Source of the DNA: Chloroflexota bacterium
Lineage (GTDB): Bacteria; Chloroflexota; Anaerolineae; Aggregatilineales; Phototrophicaceae
Length of the DNA: 64,000 bases
Direction of reading: 5' to 3'
Assembly: GCA_016223085.1 (NCBI GenBank)
Contig: JACRPS010000021.1
Coordinates: 124,001 to 188,000, forward strand
Position 1 is the stretch's first letter. Each line of letters starts with the position of its first letter. The position numbers and the translations under genes were made by a program. Below are positions 8,188 through 16,152 of this stretch, piece after piece. Below the pieces are notes generated by a model, which saw nothing but the letters and a program-made list of their open reading frames with translations, was not told the origin of the DNA and searched no databases.

Positions 8188-8808
8188 GTGTTCCACCGTC
8201 CTGCCCCCAAACCCCTCTCCCCACCGGAGAGGGGTTGCTGTGGTGCGTTATGCGCCTCGTTTGGTAGAGGATTACTGGTCGCAGTGATCGGCGCGCTGGC
8301 GGCCTGTGCCCCAGCACAGCTACCAACCCCCACGCCGAGCGCCACGCCCATCGTTCTGCCCACGCTTCCGCCGACCTGGACACCCACCCCCAGCTTTACG
8401 CCCGTGTCGCCGCTGCCAACCTTCACACCTACGCCGACACCTACCCTCGCGCCGACCCTGGCAGCGGCCAGCCTGTGCGAGTCGTTTTACACCGACACCA
8501 ACCTCAACCGGCGCCGCATTTTTGCCCGCGACATGCACATCACCCTGCTTGCACAGTCCCCCGCGCCGGATGTCACGATTCGGTTTATGGCGGTTCATCA
8601 TGTGACCGGCGCGAACAAAGGGGTAGACATGCCGGGCGGAGGCATGACCGGCTTCCAACTGCCGGTGCGCCAGCTTCCAGGAACGGGGCGCTACGACTGG
8701 ACTATCCGCATCGTCAGCCCGGTCTACGGGGAGATTTGCGAACGCGAGGGCTGGTTTCTGGTGGCGCGGCTGGAGTCCACACGCGCCGAGGAAGCGGAAG
8801 TGAGGTAG
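8188..8808 (+). CDS. Lipoprotein with Thr-Pro-rich linker, hypothetical
   Basis: The protein has a lipobox (LLVAVIGALAAC), then a long P-T-P-T linker typical of Chloroflexota surface proteins, then a compact domain of about 110 residues (from ASLCESFYTDTNLN) with a predicted beta-sandwich look (VTIRFMAVHHVTG, YDWTIRIVSP). I do not recognise this domain. The GTG at 8188 is the only upstream start in frame, but the first 30 residues are translated from a palindrome (8210-8236), so the real start may be a non-ATG codon near the hydrophobic segment. It is probably anchored outside the membrane by the Cys. The function is unknown. Confidence 0.7.
   Translation: MFHRPAPKPLSPPERGCCGALCASFGRGLLVAVIGALAACAPAQLPTPTPSATPIVLPTLPPTWTPTPSFTPVSPLPTFTPTPTPTLAPTLAAASLCESFYTDTNLNRRRIFARDMHITLLAQSPAPDVTIRFMAVHHVTGANKGVDMPGGGMTGFQLPVRQLPGTGRYDWTIRIVSPVYGEICEREGWFLVARLESTRAEEAEVR
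8210..8236. repeat. 11-bp stem hairpin (AACCCCTCTCC / GGAGAGGGGTT)
   Basis: A perfect 11-bp inverted repeat with a 5-nt loop lies just after the cNMP gene and overlaps the nominal start of the lipoprotein frame. It has no U-tract, so it resembles a dispersed REP-like palindrome more than a classical terminator. Confidence 0.75.
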
Positions 8809-8878
8809 CCACTGTACTTCAGCATTGGCGTTGTCAAGCCGCGCTGTTAAACTTCATCGGTATCGAGGTTGTTCCCGG

Positions 8879-8934
8879 TTTTCAGTTATCGAACGATAGC
8901 TGAAAACTGAAAACTGAAAACTGATGACTGATAA
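8879..8934. repeat. Heptamer array (CTGAAAA-type) with flanking inverted repeat
   Basis: Five consecutive heptamers run from 8900 to 8934: CTGAAAA three times, then CTGATGA and CTGATAA. Just before them TTTTCAGTTATCG (8879-8891) pairs with CGATAGCTGAAAA (8894-8906) with one mismatch. The ATG of the next gene (8924) lies inside the fourth heptamer. Confidence 0.85.
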
Positions 8935-9649
8935 CTATCCCAAAACGCTGGTGGTTGTCCCGGCGCTGAACGAAGCCGACAGCATCGCCGGCGTGATCGC
9001 ACGGGTGCGCCAGGCCGCCCCCTGGGCGGACGTGCTGGTGATGAATGACGGCTCGACCGATGACACTGGCGCGATTGCCGAAGCGTCCGGCGCGGTGGTG
9101 CTGCACCTGCCGCATAACGTCGGCATCGGGGCCAGCGTGCAGACCGGCTTTATGTTCGCCGACCTGAACGGCTATGACGTGGTGGTGCGCAATGATGGCG
9201 ACGGCCAGCACGAACCACAGGACATCCCGGCGCTGCTGGACGCGCTGCTGCAAGGGGATGCCGATGTGGTGATCGGTTCGCGTTATCTGGAAGATCGCGG
9301 CTATGTGGGCACGGCGGCGCGGCGCGCGGGCAGTCTGATCCTGGCGCGGCTGATTTCGTCCATCACCGGCAATCGGTTCACCGACCCCACCTCCGGCTTT
9401 ATCGCCGCCAACCGCAAGGCGATCAAACTGTGCGCGCAGGTTTACCCACACGACTACCCCGAACCCGAATCCATTGTGCTGCTGCACCGCGCCGGCCTGC
9501 GTCTGAAGGAACGTCCGGTGACGATGAAACCGCGCGCAGGCGGTCGGTCTTCAATCACGCTACTGCGTTCGGTCTATTACATGGCAAAGGTGATTCTGGC
9601 GATACTGGTTGGGCTGCTGCGCCCCGCGCCGAGGGTGGAAGGTGTTTAA
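8924..9649 (+). CDS. DPM1-like GT2 glycosyltransferase
   Basis: 241 residues with a GT-A fold. TLVVVPALNEADSIAGVI opens the Rossmann-like core, VMNDGSTDDT is the nucleotide-sugar loop, NDGDGQHEPQD supplies the DxD-type metal site, and TDPTSGFIAANRKAI is the acceptor loop of polyprenyl-phosphate sugar synthases. This matches the dolichol-phosphate mannosyltransferase-like group, which charges lipid phosphate with a hexose for GT39-type enzymes. A C-terminal hydrophobic stretch (VYYMAKVILAILVGLLR) may dock on the membrane. The ATG lies inside a heptamer repeat array, so the first residues (MTDN) derive from the repeat; no other good start is visible. Confidence 0.9.
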   Translation: MTDNYPKTLVVVPALNEADSIAGVIARVRQAAPWADVLVMNDGSTDDTGAIAEASGAVVLHLPHNVGIGASVQTGFMFADLNGYDVVVRNDGDGQHEPQDIPALLDALLQGDADVVIGSRYLEDRGYVGTAARRAGSLILARLISSITGNRFTDPTSGFIAANRKAIKLCAQVYPHDYPEPESIVLLHRAGLRLKERPVTMKPRAGGRSSITLLRSVYYMAKVILAILVGLLRPAPRVEGV

Positions 9650-9695
9650 TAGTTGAAGAATGTGCAGTTAAGCAGTATTCAAAGGCTGAATAACC

Positions 9696-10184
9696 ATGCC
9701 ATCTCTCTACACATCAAGAACCTCATGGGAGGAAATTGAACGAGCACCGACTTTCCCAATACTCAAGGGTTGCAGCAGGGAATATGTGCTCAAGGGCTGT
9801 TTAGCTATCCCTACAATACTTGTTTCCCTGTATATCATCAGCATCAGCATTGCTTTCATAAATTTTTGTGTCAACGAAGCTAAATGGAAAGCCAACAAAA
9901 TAACCAGTTATTCGGTAGTGATACGGTATGGTATTGAGAGCGGACATTTTTACAGTAGCTTTGAGGAAATTGTGAGAGATGGCAAGTTGGTAAAGGGTGA
10001 GAATGTTCAGCCTGCTATTGATTACGCCTTTGATGAGGCTCGTTCATGCATTTTTATACCTGCGCTATGTCGTGTCGAATACAATGCTCTGTATGGTTAT
10101 CCGATGAGTATTCACAAAGTTGATTTTGATTTAGGGCGTGTGATAGAGCTTGTTGATTTTTCACCCACGATAAAAGCCATCTGA
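9696..10184 (+). CDS. Membrane-anchored hypothetical protein, DUF6174-like, low GC
   Basis: 162 residues with one transmembrane helix (about 41-60, LAIPTILVSLYIISISIAFI) and an extracytoplasmic domain. The pattern fits DUF6174: a paired N-terminal Y-x-V strand (ITSYSVVIRYGIESG), a central helix and a terminal VEYNALYGYPMSIHKVDFDL strand pair. That match is from memory of the motif and is tentative. Base composition is clearly more A+T-rich than the flanking genes, suggesting recent acquisition. Its TGA overlaps the ATG of the MFS gene by one base (TGATG), so translation is coupled. Confidence 0.65.
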   Translation: MPSLYTSRTSWEEIERAPTFPILKGCSREYVLKGCLAIPTILVSLYIISISIAFINFCVNEAKWKANKITSYSVVIRYGIESGHFYSSFEEIVRDGKLVKGENVQPAIDYAFDEARSCIFIPALCRVEYNALYGYPMSIHKVDFDLGRVIELVDFSPTIKAI

Positions 10185-11488
10185 TGACTCACCTCCGTAC
10201 CTTCTACATCCTCGTCGTCACGCAGGGGTTGTCGCTCATTGGCAGCCGCATGAGCAGCATCGCCATCGGCATCCGCGTGTTTGCCGAAACGGGCGACGCC
10301 GCGCCGCTGCTGCTGACGGCGTTCTTTAACGAACTGCCCGCCATGTTGTTCAGCAGCGCCGCCGGGGTGCTGGTAGACCGCTGGGACCGGCGCAGGGTCA
10401 TGATTCTGGCGGACGCGGGGCAGGCCATCGGCAGCCTGCTGCTGGTCGCCAGCTTCCTGTCCGGTGCGTTCCAGTTGTGGCATCTGTACGCCGTCGCGCT
10501 GCTGAACGGCGTGTTTGCCATGTTCCAGGAACCGGCCAAAAGCGCGACCATCACCATGTTGATTCCCGACCAGCAGCGCGACCGCGCCAACGCTATCCAG
10601 TCTATGCTGTTCCCGCTGGCCGGTGTGATTGCCCCGGCACTGACCGGCCTGCTGTACGGCCTGATCGGTATCGCCGGGATTATCGCCCTGGACATGCTGA
10701 CGTTTGTCGTCGCGGTCGTGGTCATCTACGGGCTGCACATCCCCCGCCCGGCGCAGTCGGACGAAGCGCGTGCCAGCAGCGGCGGTTTCTGGCGCGAGCT
10801 AGCCGGCGGCTGGCGTTATCTGCAATCACGCCCCGGTCTGCGCGTGCTGGTGATGTACTTCACACTGATGAACTTCCTGCTCAACGGCCCGCTGGAACTG
10901 TCCATCCCCTACCTGATGACCATCACCCGCAGCGAGACGATCACCGGGCTGGTGCTGGCGGCCAACAGCCTGGGCGGATTCGTCGGTGCGGGCTGGCTGG
11001 CGGCACGGGGCGCGCGTGGCAGCCGGTCGCGTATCCATACCGTCATGCCCGCGTTTCTGGTGGTCGGGTTGATGTTCCTGGTTTACGGCACCACGCGCTC
11101 GCCGCTGGTGCTGGCGGTTTCGATCTTCGTCCTGATCGCTGCCCTGCAAACGTGGGCGCTGTACACCTCCATTTTGCAGGTAAAAACACCGCCGGATATG
11201 CAGGGGCGGATTTTTGCGGTTGTTAACCAACTTGGTTATCTGGGCGCGACGACCTCATTTTTGCTGACCGGCCCGCTGGTGGATAATATCCTCGAACCCG
11301 CCGTCGGCACGTCCGCCTGGAATACCGTCGCGCCCATTGTTGGCAACCAGCCGGGCGCGGGCATGGGCCTGGTGCTGGTTATGACCGGCGTGATTATCAT
11401 CGCCCTGACGGTCGCCGTTTATGCCTGGCCGCCGGTTCGCCGCGTGGAAACCCATCTGCCCAGTTACACGGCAGCGGCGGCGGATTAG
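10184..11488 (+). CDS. MFS transporter (EntS/MFS_3-like efflux)
   Basis: 434 residues and about 12 hydrophobic segments. The start is SRMSSIAIGIRVFAETG and the loop 2-3 motif is GVLVDRWDRRRVMILADAG, the MFS signature A variant of the drug/siderophore exporter group (MFS_3, EntS-like). EPAKSATITMLIPDQQRDRANAI after TM4 is also typical of that group. A hydrophilic central loop (RPAQSDEARAS) separates two six-helix halves. It is probably a proton-coupled exporter of a small molecule; the substrate is unknown. Start overlap with the preceding low-GC gene implies co-expression. Confidence 0.9.
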   Translation: MTHLRTFYILVVTQGLSLIGSRMSSIAIGIRVFAETGDAAPLLLTAFFNELPAMLFSSAAGVLVDRWDRRRVMILADAGQAIGSLLLVASFLSGAFQLWHLYAVALLNGVFAMFQEPAKSATITMLIPDQQRDRANAIQSMLFPLAGVIAPALTGLLYGLIGIAGIIALDMLTFVVAVVVIYGLHIPRPAQSDEARASSGGFWRELAGGWRYLQSRPGLRVLVMYFTLMNFLLNGPLELSIPYLMTITRSETITGLVLAANSLGGFVGAGWLAARGARGSRSRIHTVMPAFLVVGLMFLVYGTTRSPLVLAVSIFVLIAALQTWALYTSILQVKTPPDMQGRIFAVVNQLGYLGATTSFLLTGPLVDNILEPAVGTSAWNTVAPIVGNQPGAGMGLVLVMTGVIIIALTVAVYAWPPVRRVETHLPSYTAAAAD

Positions 11489-11512
11489 CCTCGATACAAG
11501 GAGTGCCTATTC

Positions 11513-11905
11513 GTGATCGTCCGCACCCACACCATTCTCTACGTCAGCGACCAGGAGAGCAGCGCGCGGTTTTACGCCGCTGTGCTGGAGCTTCAGCCCG
11601 CGCTGCACGTTCCAGGCATGACCGAATTTCATTTAGGTGAAGGCAATATCCTAGGGTTGATGCCGGAAGCGGGCATCAAACGCCTGCTGGGGGATGCGCT
11701 GCCTGACCCAACCGCCGCACGCGGCATCCCTCGCGCTGAACTATATCTGGTGGTGGCGGACGCTCTGCTGTATTACCGACGAGCATTGGCGGCGGGCGCG
11801 CGTAACCTCAGTGGGCTGGAAAAGCGCGACTGGGGCGATGTTGTCGCCTACTGCCTCGACCCGGACGGCCACGTGCTGGCATTTGCGGAAACGCAGCCAG
11901 CATGA
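11513..11905 (+). CDS. VOC (glyoxalase/bleomycin-resistance fold) protein
   Basis: 130 residues forming two beta-alpha-beta-beta-beta modules of the vicinal oxygen chelate fold. It opens with RTHTILYVSDQESSARFYAA and closes with DPDGHVLAFAETQ, the usual C-terminal strand with a metal-ligand Glu. Candidate ligands are the His in the first strand (HTILYV), the Glu in AELYLVV and the final Glu. Members include glyoxalases, dioxygenases and antibiotic-binding proteins; the sequence does not decide among them. It overlaps the following GT4 gene by 4 bp (ATGA), so the pair is co-translated. Its Shine-Dalgarno sequence is AAGGAG at about 11500. Confidence 0.88.
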   Translation: MIVRTHTILYVSDQESSARFYAAVLELQPALHVPGMTEFHLGEGNILGLMPEAGIKRLLGDALPDPTAARGIPRAELYLVVADALLYYRRALAAGARNLSGLEKRDWGDVVAYCLDPDGHVLAFAETQPA

Positions 11906-13134
11906 TGCAACCCCTCCGCGTCCTGATGCTGTCCAAAGCGTGTATCGTCGGCATTTACCAGCGCAAGCTGGAGGACATCGCGCGCCTGGGGATAGACCTG
12001 CTGGCGGTAGTGCCACCATCGTGGCAGGACGAGCGCGGCGAACAGGCGCTGGAGCGTGTCTATACCAGCGGCTACCGGCTGGAGGTGCTGCCGCTGCGCT
12101 TCAACGGCAGCTTTCACCTGCATCATTACGTCGGCCTGGGCGACCAGATTCGCCGCTTCCGCCCGCACATCGTTCACATTGACGAAGAACCGTACAATCT
12201 GGCGACGTGGCAGGCGCTGTATCACGCTCGCCGCGCCGGGGCAAAAACACTGTTTTTTAGCTGGCAGAATATCCAGCGCGATTACCCGCCACCGTTTTCG
12301 TGGGGCGAACGCTGGGTGCTGCGCCACGTGGATTACGCTATTGTCGGCACGGACAGCGCCGCCGCCGTCTGGCGCGCCAAAGGCTACACCGGCCCGCTGG
12401 CGGTCATTCCGCAGTTCGGCGTGGATCCAGAGTTGTTTCAAAGTCATCAGTCATCAGTCATCAGTCGTCAGTCCGAAGAAGTTGCCAGTTTCCAGTTGCC
12501 AGTTTCCAGTCCTGAAAACTCGGTACTCAGTACTCAGCACTCAGTACTCAATACTTCTAACTCGGAACTCGGAACTCGGAACTCGGAACAATTGACCATT
12601 GGCTACATTGGCCGCCTCGTCCCCGAAAAAGGCGTGCATCTGCTGCTGGACGCGGCGGCGCGGCTGCCGGACGTGCGGCTGCGGTTGATCGGCGGTGGGC
12701 CGGAGAAGGCGGCGCTGCAAGCCCAGGCGGAACGGCTCGGCATGGCCGGGCGCGTGACGTTTGTTGACCAGCTACCTTCGATCGAAATGCCTGCTCAGTA
12801 CCGCCAACTGGACGCGCTGGCGCTGCCGTCGCTGACACGCCCCAACTGGAAAGAGCAGTTTGGCCGGGTGCTGGTGGAAGCGATGGCATCCGGCGTGCCG
12901 GTGGTGGGGTCAGACAGCGGCGCGATACCGGACGTGATCGGCGGCGCGGGGCTGGTGTTCCCCGAAGGTGACGTAAACGCGCTGACGGATTGCCTGCGCC
13001 GCCTGCAAGCCGACGCCAAACTGCGCGCTGATCTGGCGCAGAAAGGCCGCGCCCGCGTGCTGGCGCACTTCACGCAGCAGCAGGTCGCCGCCGCGACGGT
13101 AGCGGTGTACCGAGAGATGATGGAGACTAACTGA
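11902..13134 (+). CDS. GT4 family glycosyltransferase with repeat-derived insert
   Basis: 410 residues with a GT-B fold. The N-terminal domain (1-175) contains LEDIARLGIDLLAVVPPSW and HIVHIDEEPYNLAT. The C-terminal domain starts at LTIGYIGRLVPEKGVHLLLDA (about 232) and has the donor-site E-x7-E region LVEAMASGVPVVGSDSGAIPDVI. The retaining GT4 group builds exopolysaccharide or glycolipid glycans. Between the two domains about 50 residues (about 180-230) are translated heptamer repeats rather than enzyme sequence (SEEVASFQLPVSSPENS, SELGTRNSE). The insertion falls in the interdomain linker, where it may be tolerated. It overlaps the VOC gene by 4 bp. Confidence 0.92.
   Translation: MMQPLRVLMLSKACIVGIYQRKLEDIARLGIDLLAVVPPSWQDERGEQALERVYTSGYRLEVLPLRFNGSFHLHHYVGLGDQIRRFRPHIVHIDEEPYNLATWQALYHARRAGAKTLFFSWQNIQRDYPPPFSWGERWVLRHVDYAIVGTDSAAAVWRAKGYTGPLAVIPQFGVDPELFQSHQSSVISRQSEEVASFQLPVSSPENSVLSTQHSVLNTSNSELGTRNSEQLTIGYIGRLVPEKGVHLLLDAAARLPDVRLRLIGGGPEKAALQAQAERLGMAGRVTFVDQLPSIEMPAQYRQLDALALPSLTRPNWKEQFGRVLVEAMASGVPVVGSDSGAIPDVIGGAGLVFPEGDVNALTDCLRRLQADAKLRADLAQKGRARVLAHFTQQQVAAATVAVYREMMETN
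12442..12588. repeat. Composite heptamer repeat array in frame in the GT4 gene
   Basis: On the plus strand: CAGTCAT units about four times, GAAGAAGTTG, CCAGTTT/CCAGTTG units, CTGAAAACTC, then AGTACTC units and GGAACTC units about four times. Unit order and reading frame match the array in the methyltransferase gene (7098-7236). Confidence 0.92.
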
Positions 13135-13551
13135 TTAGTGTTTCGGTGGGTGATAACCGCCTTCAACCCACCGCTGGCGCGCAATAACGATGGCGGTGCG
13201 ATTCATTTTTAATCGGACAACAGTGGCTCGACCAACCGGAGTTAAACCTTTAACTCTGATACCACCATCAATCCATTCAAAATGCTCTGACCAGATTTGT
13301 TTTCGAGGATTAAAAAGGGGCAGGAGTAACCCTGTTTCGGGGTCAGGTGAAGTTGTTGCCTTGTGTTTGCTGCTGTTGCAGTTCCAACATGCCAGGCACA
13401 AGTTATCCAGATCATCACTACCATTCGGATCAATATGGTCAATCTGCATTGTCTGCCCGGTATTTACTTCGCATGTCTGTCAGTATTCACAGCAGCCATG
13501 AGCGCGTTCATACACTCGTTGTTTAATTGTAATCCACAACAAATCACTCAT
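13135..13551 (-). pseudogene. HNH endonuclease gene with in-frame TGA at a conserved Cys position
   Basis: From an ATG at 13551 the frame reads MSDLLWITIKQRVYERAHGC, then CEY, then TGA (13482-13480), then QTCEVNTGQTMQIDHIDP and onward to a stop at 13135. This is the start of an HNH nuclease of the RCEYCQ...IDHIxP type, with the stop at the second Cys of the zinc-binding CxxC pair; a second pair, CWNC, is intact. The ATG overlaps the end of the 139-residue upstream gene (ATGAGTGA), the arrangement expected for a coupled partner, which supports this true start. Translation could restart only at ATG 13449, losing the first zinc pair. It is probably inactivated by one base change (TGC/TGT to TGA) unless the read is wrong. 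I see no SECIS-like hairpin after the stop. Confidence 0.75.
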
Positions 13552-13963
13552 GTTTGGGCTGATAATCCTGCTGAGTGAAAACGTAACCCCGCTGTCGCAG
13601 CAACGCGCCTGCTTCGGCCTTGCGCAGCATCAGCCGGTCGGCGCGCTGCACCAGTTGTTCCAGTTCGGCGTGTTCTTCGTTTGTAATCTGCCCGCGTGAA
13701 TTACGCTCCATCAAAACCTGTGCCCGCGCCTGAACGTCATCCGGCATTTGCTCGCGGGCGATTGTCCACAGCGCATCATCGGAAAGATGTCGAAGCGCAT
13801 CTAGCTCGGCCTGTTCGTCAGGGGCAAGGGCTGGCAGGGGCGCGAACAGCGTTTTGAGGTGATCGAGCAGCACCCGTTCGACCGGCTGCGCGGTGGCGTC
13901 GGCAATTTGTCGGGCGCGGGCGGAAATGTCATCAGGGACGGTAAGGATAATCCGGTCTACCAT
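13544..13963 (-). CDS. Small partner protein of HNH nuclease, hypothetical
   Basis: 139 residues, helical and acidic. The N-terminus MVDRIILTVPDDISARARQI looks like a ribbon-helix-helix or antitoxin-like start. The middle has LSDDALWTIAREQMPDDVQ and the end is a coiled helix rich in Leu/Arg. Proteins of this look occur upstream of HNH nucleases in cyanobacteria and Chloroflexota (from memory of such neighbourhoods). The 8-bp overlap with the HNH start implies translational coupling. A toxin-antitoxin or nuclease-inhibitor role is possible but unproven. Confidence 0.75.
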   Translation of the reverse strand: MVDRIILTVPDDISARARQIADATAQPVERVLLDHLKTLFAPLPALAPDEQAELDALRHLSDDALWTIAREQMPDDVQARAQVLMERNSRGQITNEEHAELEQLVQRADRLMLRKAEAGALLRQRGYVFTQQDYQPKHE

Positions 13964-13993
13964 AACGTTCCATCCTCATCTACATACCCCATT

Positions 13994-14785
13994 TTATCCC
14001 GTTTGCAGCCTTGCCCACAGCGCGAAGTACGGCGGCGAGATCGTCTGGAAATGTCCCCACGACCCCGGTGCGGCGCTGGTATCCGCGTCCGGCGCTTCTT
14101 CCCACAGCCCCAGTAGCGTGAAGCCGCGCCCGATCAGGCCGTTGAGGACCGTGCTCAGCTTGTGGTTGAACTCGCGCGGGCCTTCCACGCGGATTACCGT
14201 GCCATCGCCGGCAGTGATGTCCCAGTGCGGGTCGTCAAACAGCACTTCGCCATCAGCGTAAGGGTGTTTCAGGTTGTAGCCCACGCCATTCCAGTCGCGT
14301 TCGTCCGTGCCTTTCGCAAATGGGTTGTGCCAGTCCAGCCGGTACAGCCCGCCGGGGCGCAGCACCCGCCGCACGCCGTCAAACACCGGCGCGGTGTCCG
14401 GCACGAAGCTGATCGAATAGGGGTGAAACACCAGATCAAACGTGGCGTCGGCAAACGCCGATAGGTCGCGCATGTCGCCCTGCACCAGCCGCGCCCTCAG
14501 GCGGTAATGCGCCAGCGCGGCGCGGTCGCGTTCAAGCTGCGTGTCGGACAGGTCGAATACGGTCACATCCGCGCCCAGCAGCGCAAATGCCGCCGACTGC
14601 TGCCCACCGCCGCTGCCCAGGCACAGCACCCGCCGTCCGGCGATCTCGCCCATCACGTTGTAGGGGTCAAGCACCTGCCGCGCGGTTTCCGGGGTTAAGT
14701 CCAGCAGCGGGCGCGAAAAAGCCACGTTGGCCGCTGCCAGCGCCTCCCAACGCGCTTTGTTGTAGTGGATGAGATCGTCGTCCAT
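13994..14785 (-). CDS. Class I SAM-dependent methyltransferase
   Basis: 263 residues. Motif I is GRRVLCLGSGGGQQSAAFAL, motif II is ADVTVFDLSDTQLERDR and motif III is FDLVFHPYSISFVPD, all typical of a Methyltransf_11/25-type small-molecule methylase. The N-terminal MDDDLIHYNKARWEALAAAN and the C-terminal antiparallel strands (HFQTISPPYFALWARLQTG) are common in this group. The substrate is unknown. It is followed by the HNH pair in the same direction with a 30-bp gap, though a functional link is not evident. Confidence 0.9.
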   Translation of the reverse strand: MDDDLIHYNKARWEALAAANVAFSRPLLDLTPETARQVLDPYNVMGEIAGRRVLCLGSGGGQQSAAFALLGADVTVFDLSDTQLERDRAALAHYRLRARLVQGDMRDLSAFADATFDLVFHPYSISFVPDTAPVFDGVRRVLRPGGLYRLDWHNPFAKGTDERDWNGVGYNLKHPYADGEVLFDDPHWDITAGDGTVIRVEGPREFNHKLSTVLNGLIGRGFTLLGLWEEAPDADTSAAPGSWGHFQTISPPYFALWARLQTG

Positions 14786-14871
14786 TGCGGTAAACCGGTG
14801 GTTAAATGATAACCAGCAGGGGCACCGCTTACTGTGCCCCGGCTGTTCCCACCAGTTTACCCCGAACGGCG

Positions 14872-15501
14872 TTAATTGCTAATCACCGGCGCGGCATGAA
14901 GGTACTGCCGGTCGTCAAGCTGCCGGAGGAGAAAAGCAGCGGCATCAGCACGAACCAGGCGCGGCCCGGTGTTGACTCCGACCCAGCCTACACGGACGTT
15001 GCCGGTCGCGGGACCATTCGCCAGCATCGGCACGCGCACCAGCGTCCAGTCCAGCCCGCTGACGCGAATCTGGTCAGCATAATTCTCCGAGTCCTTCAGC
15101 ACCTGTGGCGAGATCGTTTTGAGTGCGAACTTGATGATGTGGTTGAGCAGCTTCGGCCTGTCTTCCGGGAACGCCACACCCGCGCCGGTCATCGCTACCA
15201 GCCGCCGCACACCGCACTTGTTCATCGCCGTGATGATGTTCCGCGCCGCTGTCGCCATCATATTCGGCGGTGAGGTTTTGGTCGGGCCGATCATGCTCAC
15301 GACGACGTCCGCACCCTGAATCGTTTTTTCCACATCGGCGGCGTTCATCACGTCGCCCTGCACCAGCGTCAGTCGGGGGTGCTGCAGCCCCAGTTTCGAT
15401 GGTGTGCGCACCAGTGCTACTACCTCGTGCCCGGCAGCCAGTGCCTGCTGCACAAACGGTACACCGGTTCCACCAGTTGCGCCAAAAACAGCCAGTTTCA
15501 T
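14872..15501 (-). CDS. NAD(P)H-binding atypical SDR
   Basis: 209 residues. It begins MKLAVFGATGGTGVPFVQQA, the GxxGxxG nucleotide-binding motif of NmrA/NAD(P)H-binding (PF13460-like) proteins, followed by VVALVRTPSKL, the Arg that selects NADPH. MTGAGVAFPE and YADQIRVSGLDWTLVRVPML are family motifs. These proteins act as oxidoreductases (flavin/biliverdin reductase-like) or redox sensors. The gene lies just downstream of the DsbA-like gene (18 bp gap), so the two are probably co-transcribed from the divergent region shared with the HxlR-type regulator. Confidence 0.88.
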   Translation of the reverse strand: MKLAVFGATGGTGVPFVQQALAAGHEVVALVRTPSKLGLQHPRLTLVQGDVMNAADVEKTIQGADVVVSMIGPTKTSPPNMMATAARNIITAMNKCGVRRLVAMTGAGVAFPEDRPKLLNHIIKFALKTISPQVLKDSENYADQIRVSGLDWTLVRVPMLANGPATGNVRVGWVGVNTGPRLVRADAAAFLLRQLDDRQYLHAAPVISN

Positions 15502-15519
15502 CCTGCTTCCATCCTTTCG

Positions 15520-16152
15520 TTACGTGCGCGCCACGGCTGCGGCCTGCTGCATCGCGCGCAGCATCACGTCCGGCGGCTGCGCGCCGCTGAGCGCATAGCG
15601 GCGGTTCAAGATAAAAAACGGCACGCCGGTGATTCCCAGGTCGTGCGCGTCATGCGCTTCGGCGATCACCTGTTCCCGCGCTTCGTCGGTCAGCAGGCGG
15701 CGGTGCATCGCGTCGGCGTCCAGCCCGGCCTGCGCCGCGATCTGCGCCAGCACCTCCACGCTGCCGATGTCCTGCCCGAACTCAAAATAAGCGGCGTACA
15801 CGGCGTCTATGACCGCCTCCTTGTGCGCCTGCGGTGCCAGGGCGACCAACCGATGCGACAGCAGCGTGTTCGGCGCACGGGTGATGCGGTCAAAGTTGAA
15901 GGTGAGGCCAACTGCCGCTCCCATTCGGCGCGGCGCATCGAAGAACATCGCCGGCGTGATTCGTCCGCCGCCTTTGGCGGTCATATACGGCAGAAAGTCG
16001 TACCCCTGCGGCGGAATCGACTCGTTCAGAAAAAACGGGCGGTACTGGACGGTGACGGGTTCGCCGTCCCAGCGTTCCAGCGCCAGTTGCAGATGCCGCC
16101 TGCCGATGCGGCACCAGGGGCAGGCCGTATCCTGGTAAACTTCGATATGCAT
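15520..16152 (-). CDS. DsbA/FrnE-family thiol-disulfide oxidoreductase-like protein
   Basis: 210 residues from the ATG at 16152. MHIEVYQDTACPWCRIGRRH has the thioredoxin-fold CPWC motif (residues 11-14), and GITGVPFFILNRRYALSGAQ supplies the cis-Pro loop. The insert of about 100 helical residues between them is that of the FrnE/2-hydroxychromene-2-carboxylate isomerase group. No signal peptide is present, so it acts in the cytoplasm. The start was chosen because translation further upstream (to 16368) runs antisense to the HxlR gene. Divergence from an HxlR-type regulator (16295) is a common arrangement for redox-stress oxidoreductases. Confidence 0.9.
   Translation of the reverse strand: MHIEVYQDTACPWCRIGRRHLQLALERWDGEPVTVQYRPFFLNESIPPQGYDFLPYMTAKGGGRITPAMFFDAPRRMGAAVGLTFNFDRITRAPNTLLSHRLVALAPQAHKEAVIDAVYAAYFEFGQDIGSVEVLAQIAAQAGLDADAMHRRLLTDEAREQVIAEAHDAHDLGITGVPFFILNRRYALSGAQPPDVMLRAMQQAAAVART

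Noticed and set aside
7098-12588. Heptamer arrays as a CRISPR array
   Set aside because: Units are 7 bp with no spacers, and they are translated; no cas genes are present.
13480-13482. UGA as selenocysteine in the HNH gene
   Set aside because: No hairpin with a suitable loop follows within the usual distance; a zinc Cys lost by mutation is simpler.
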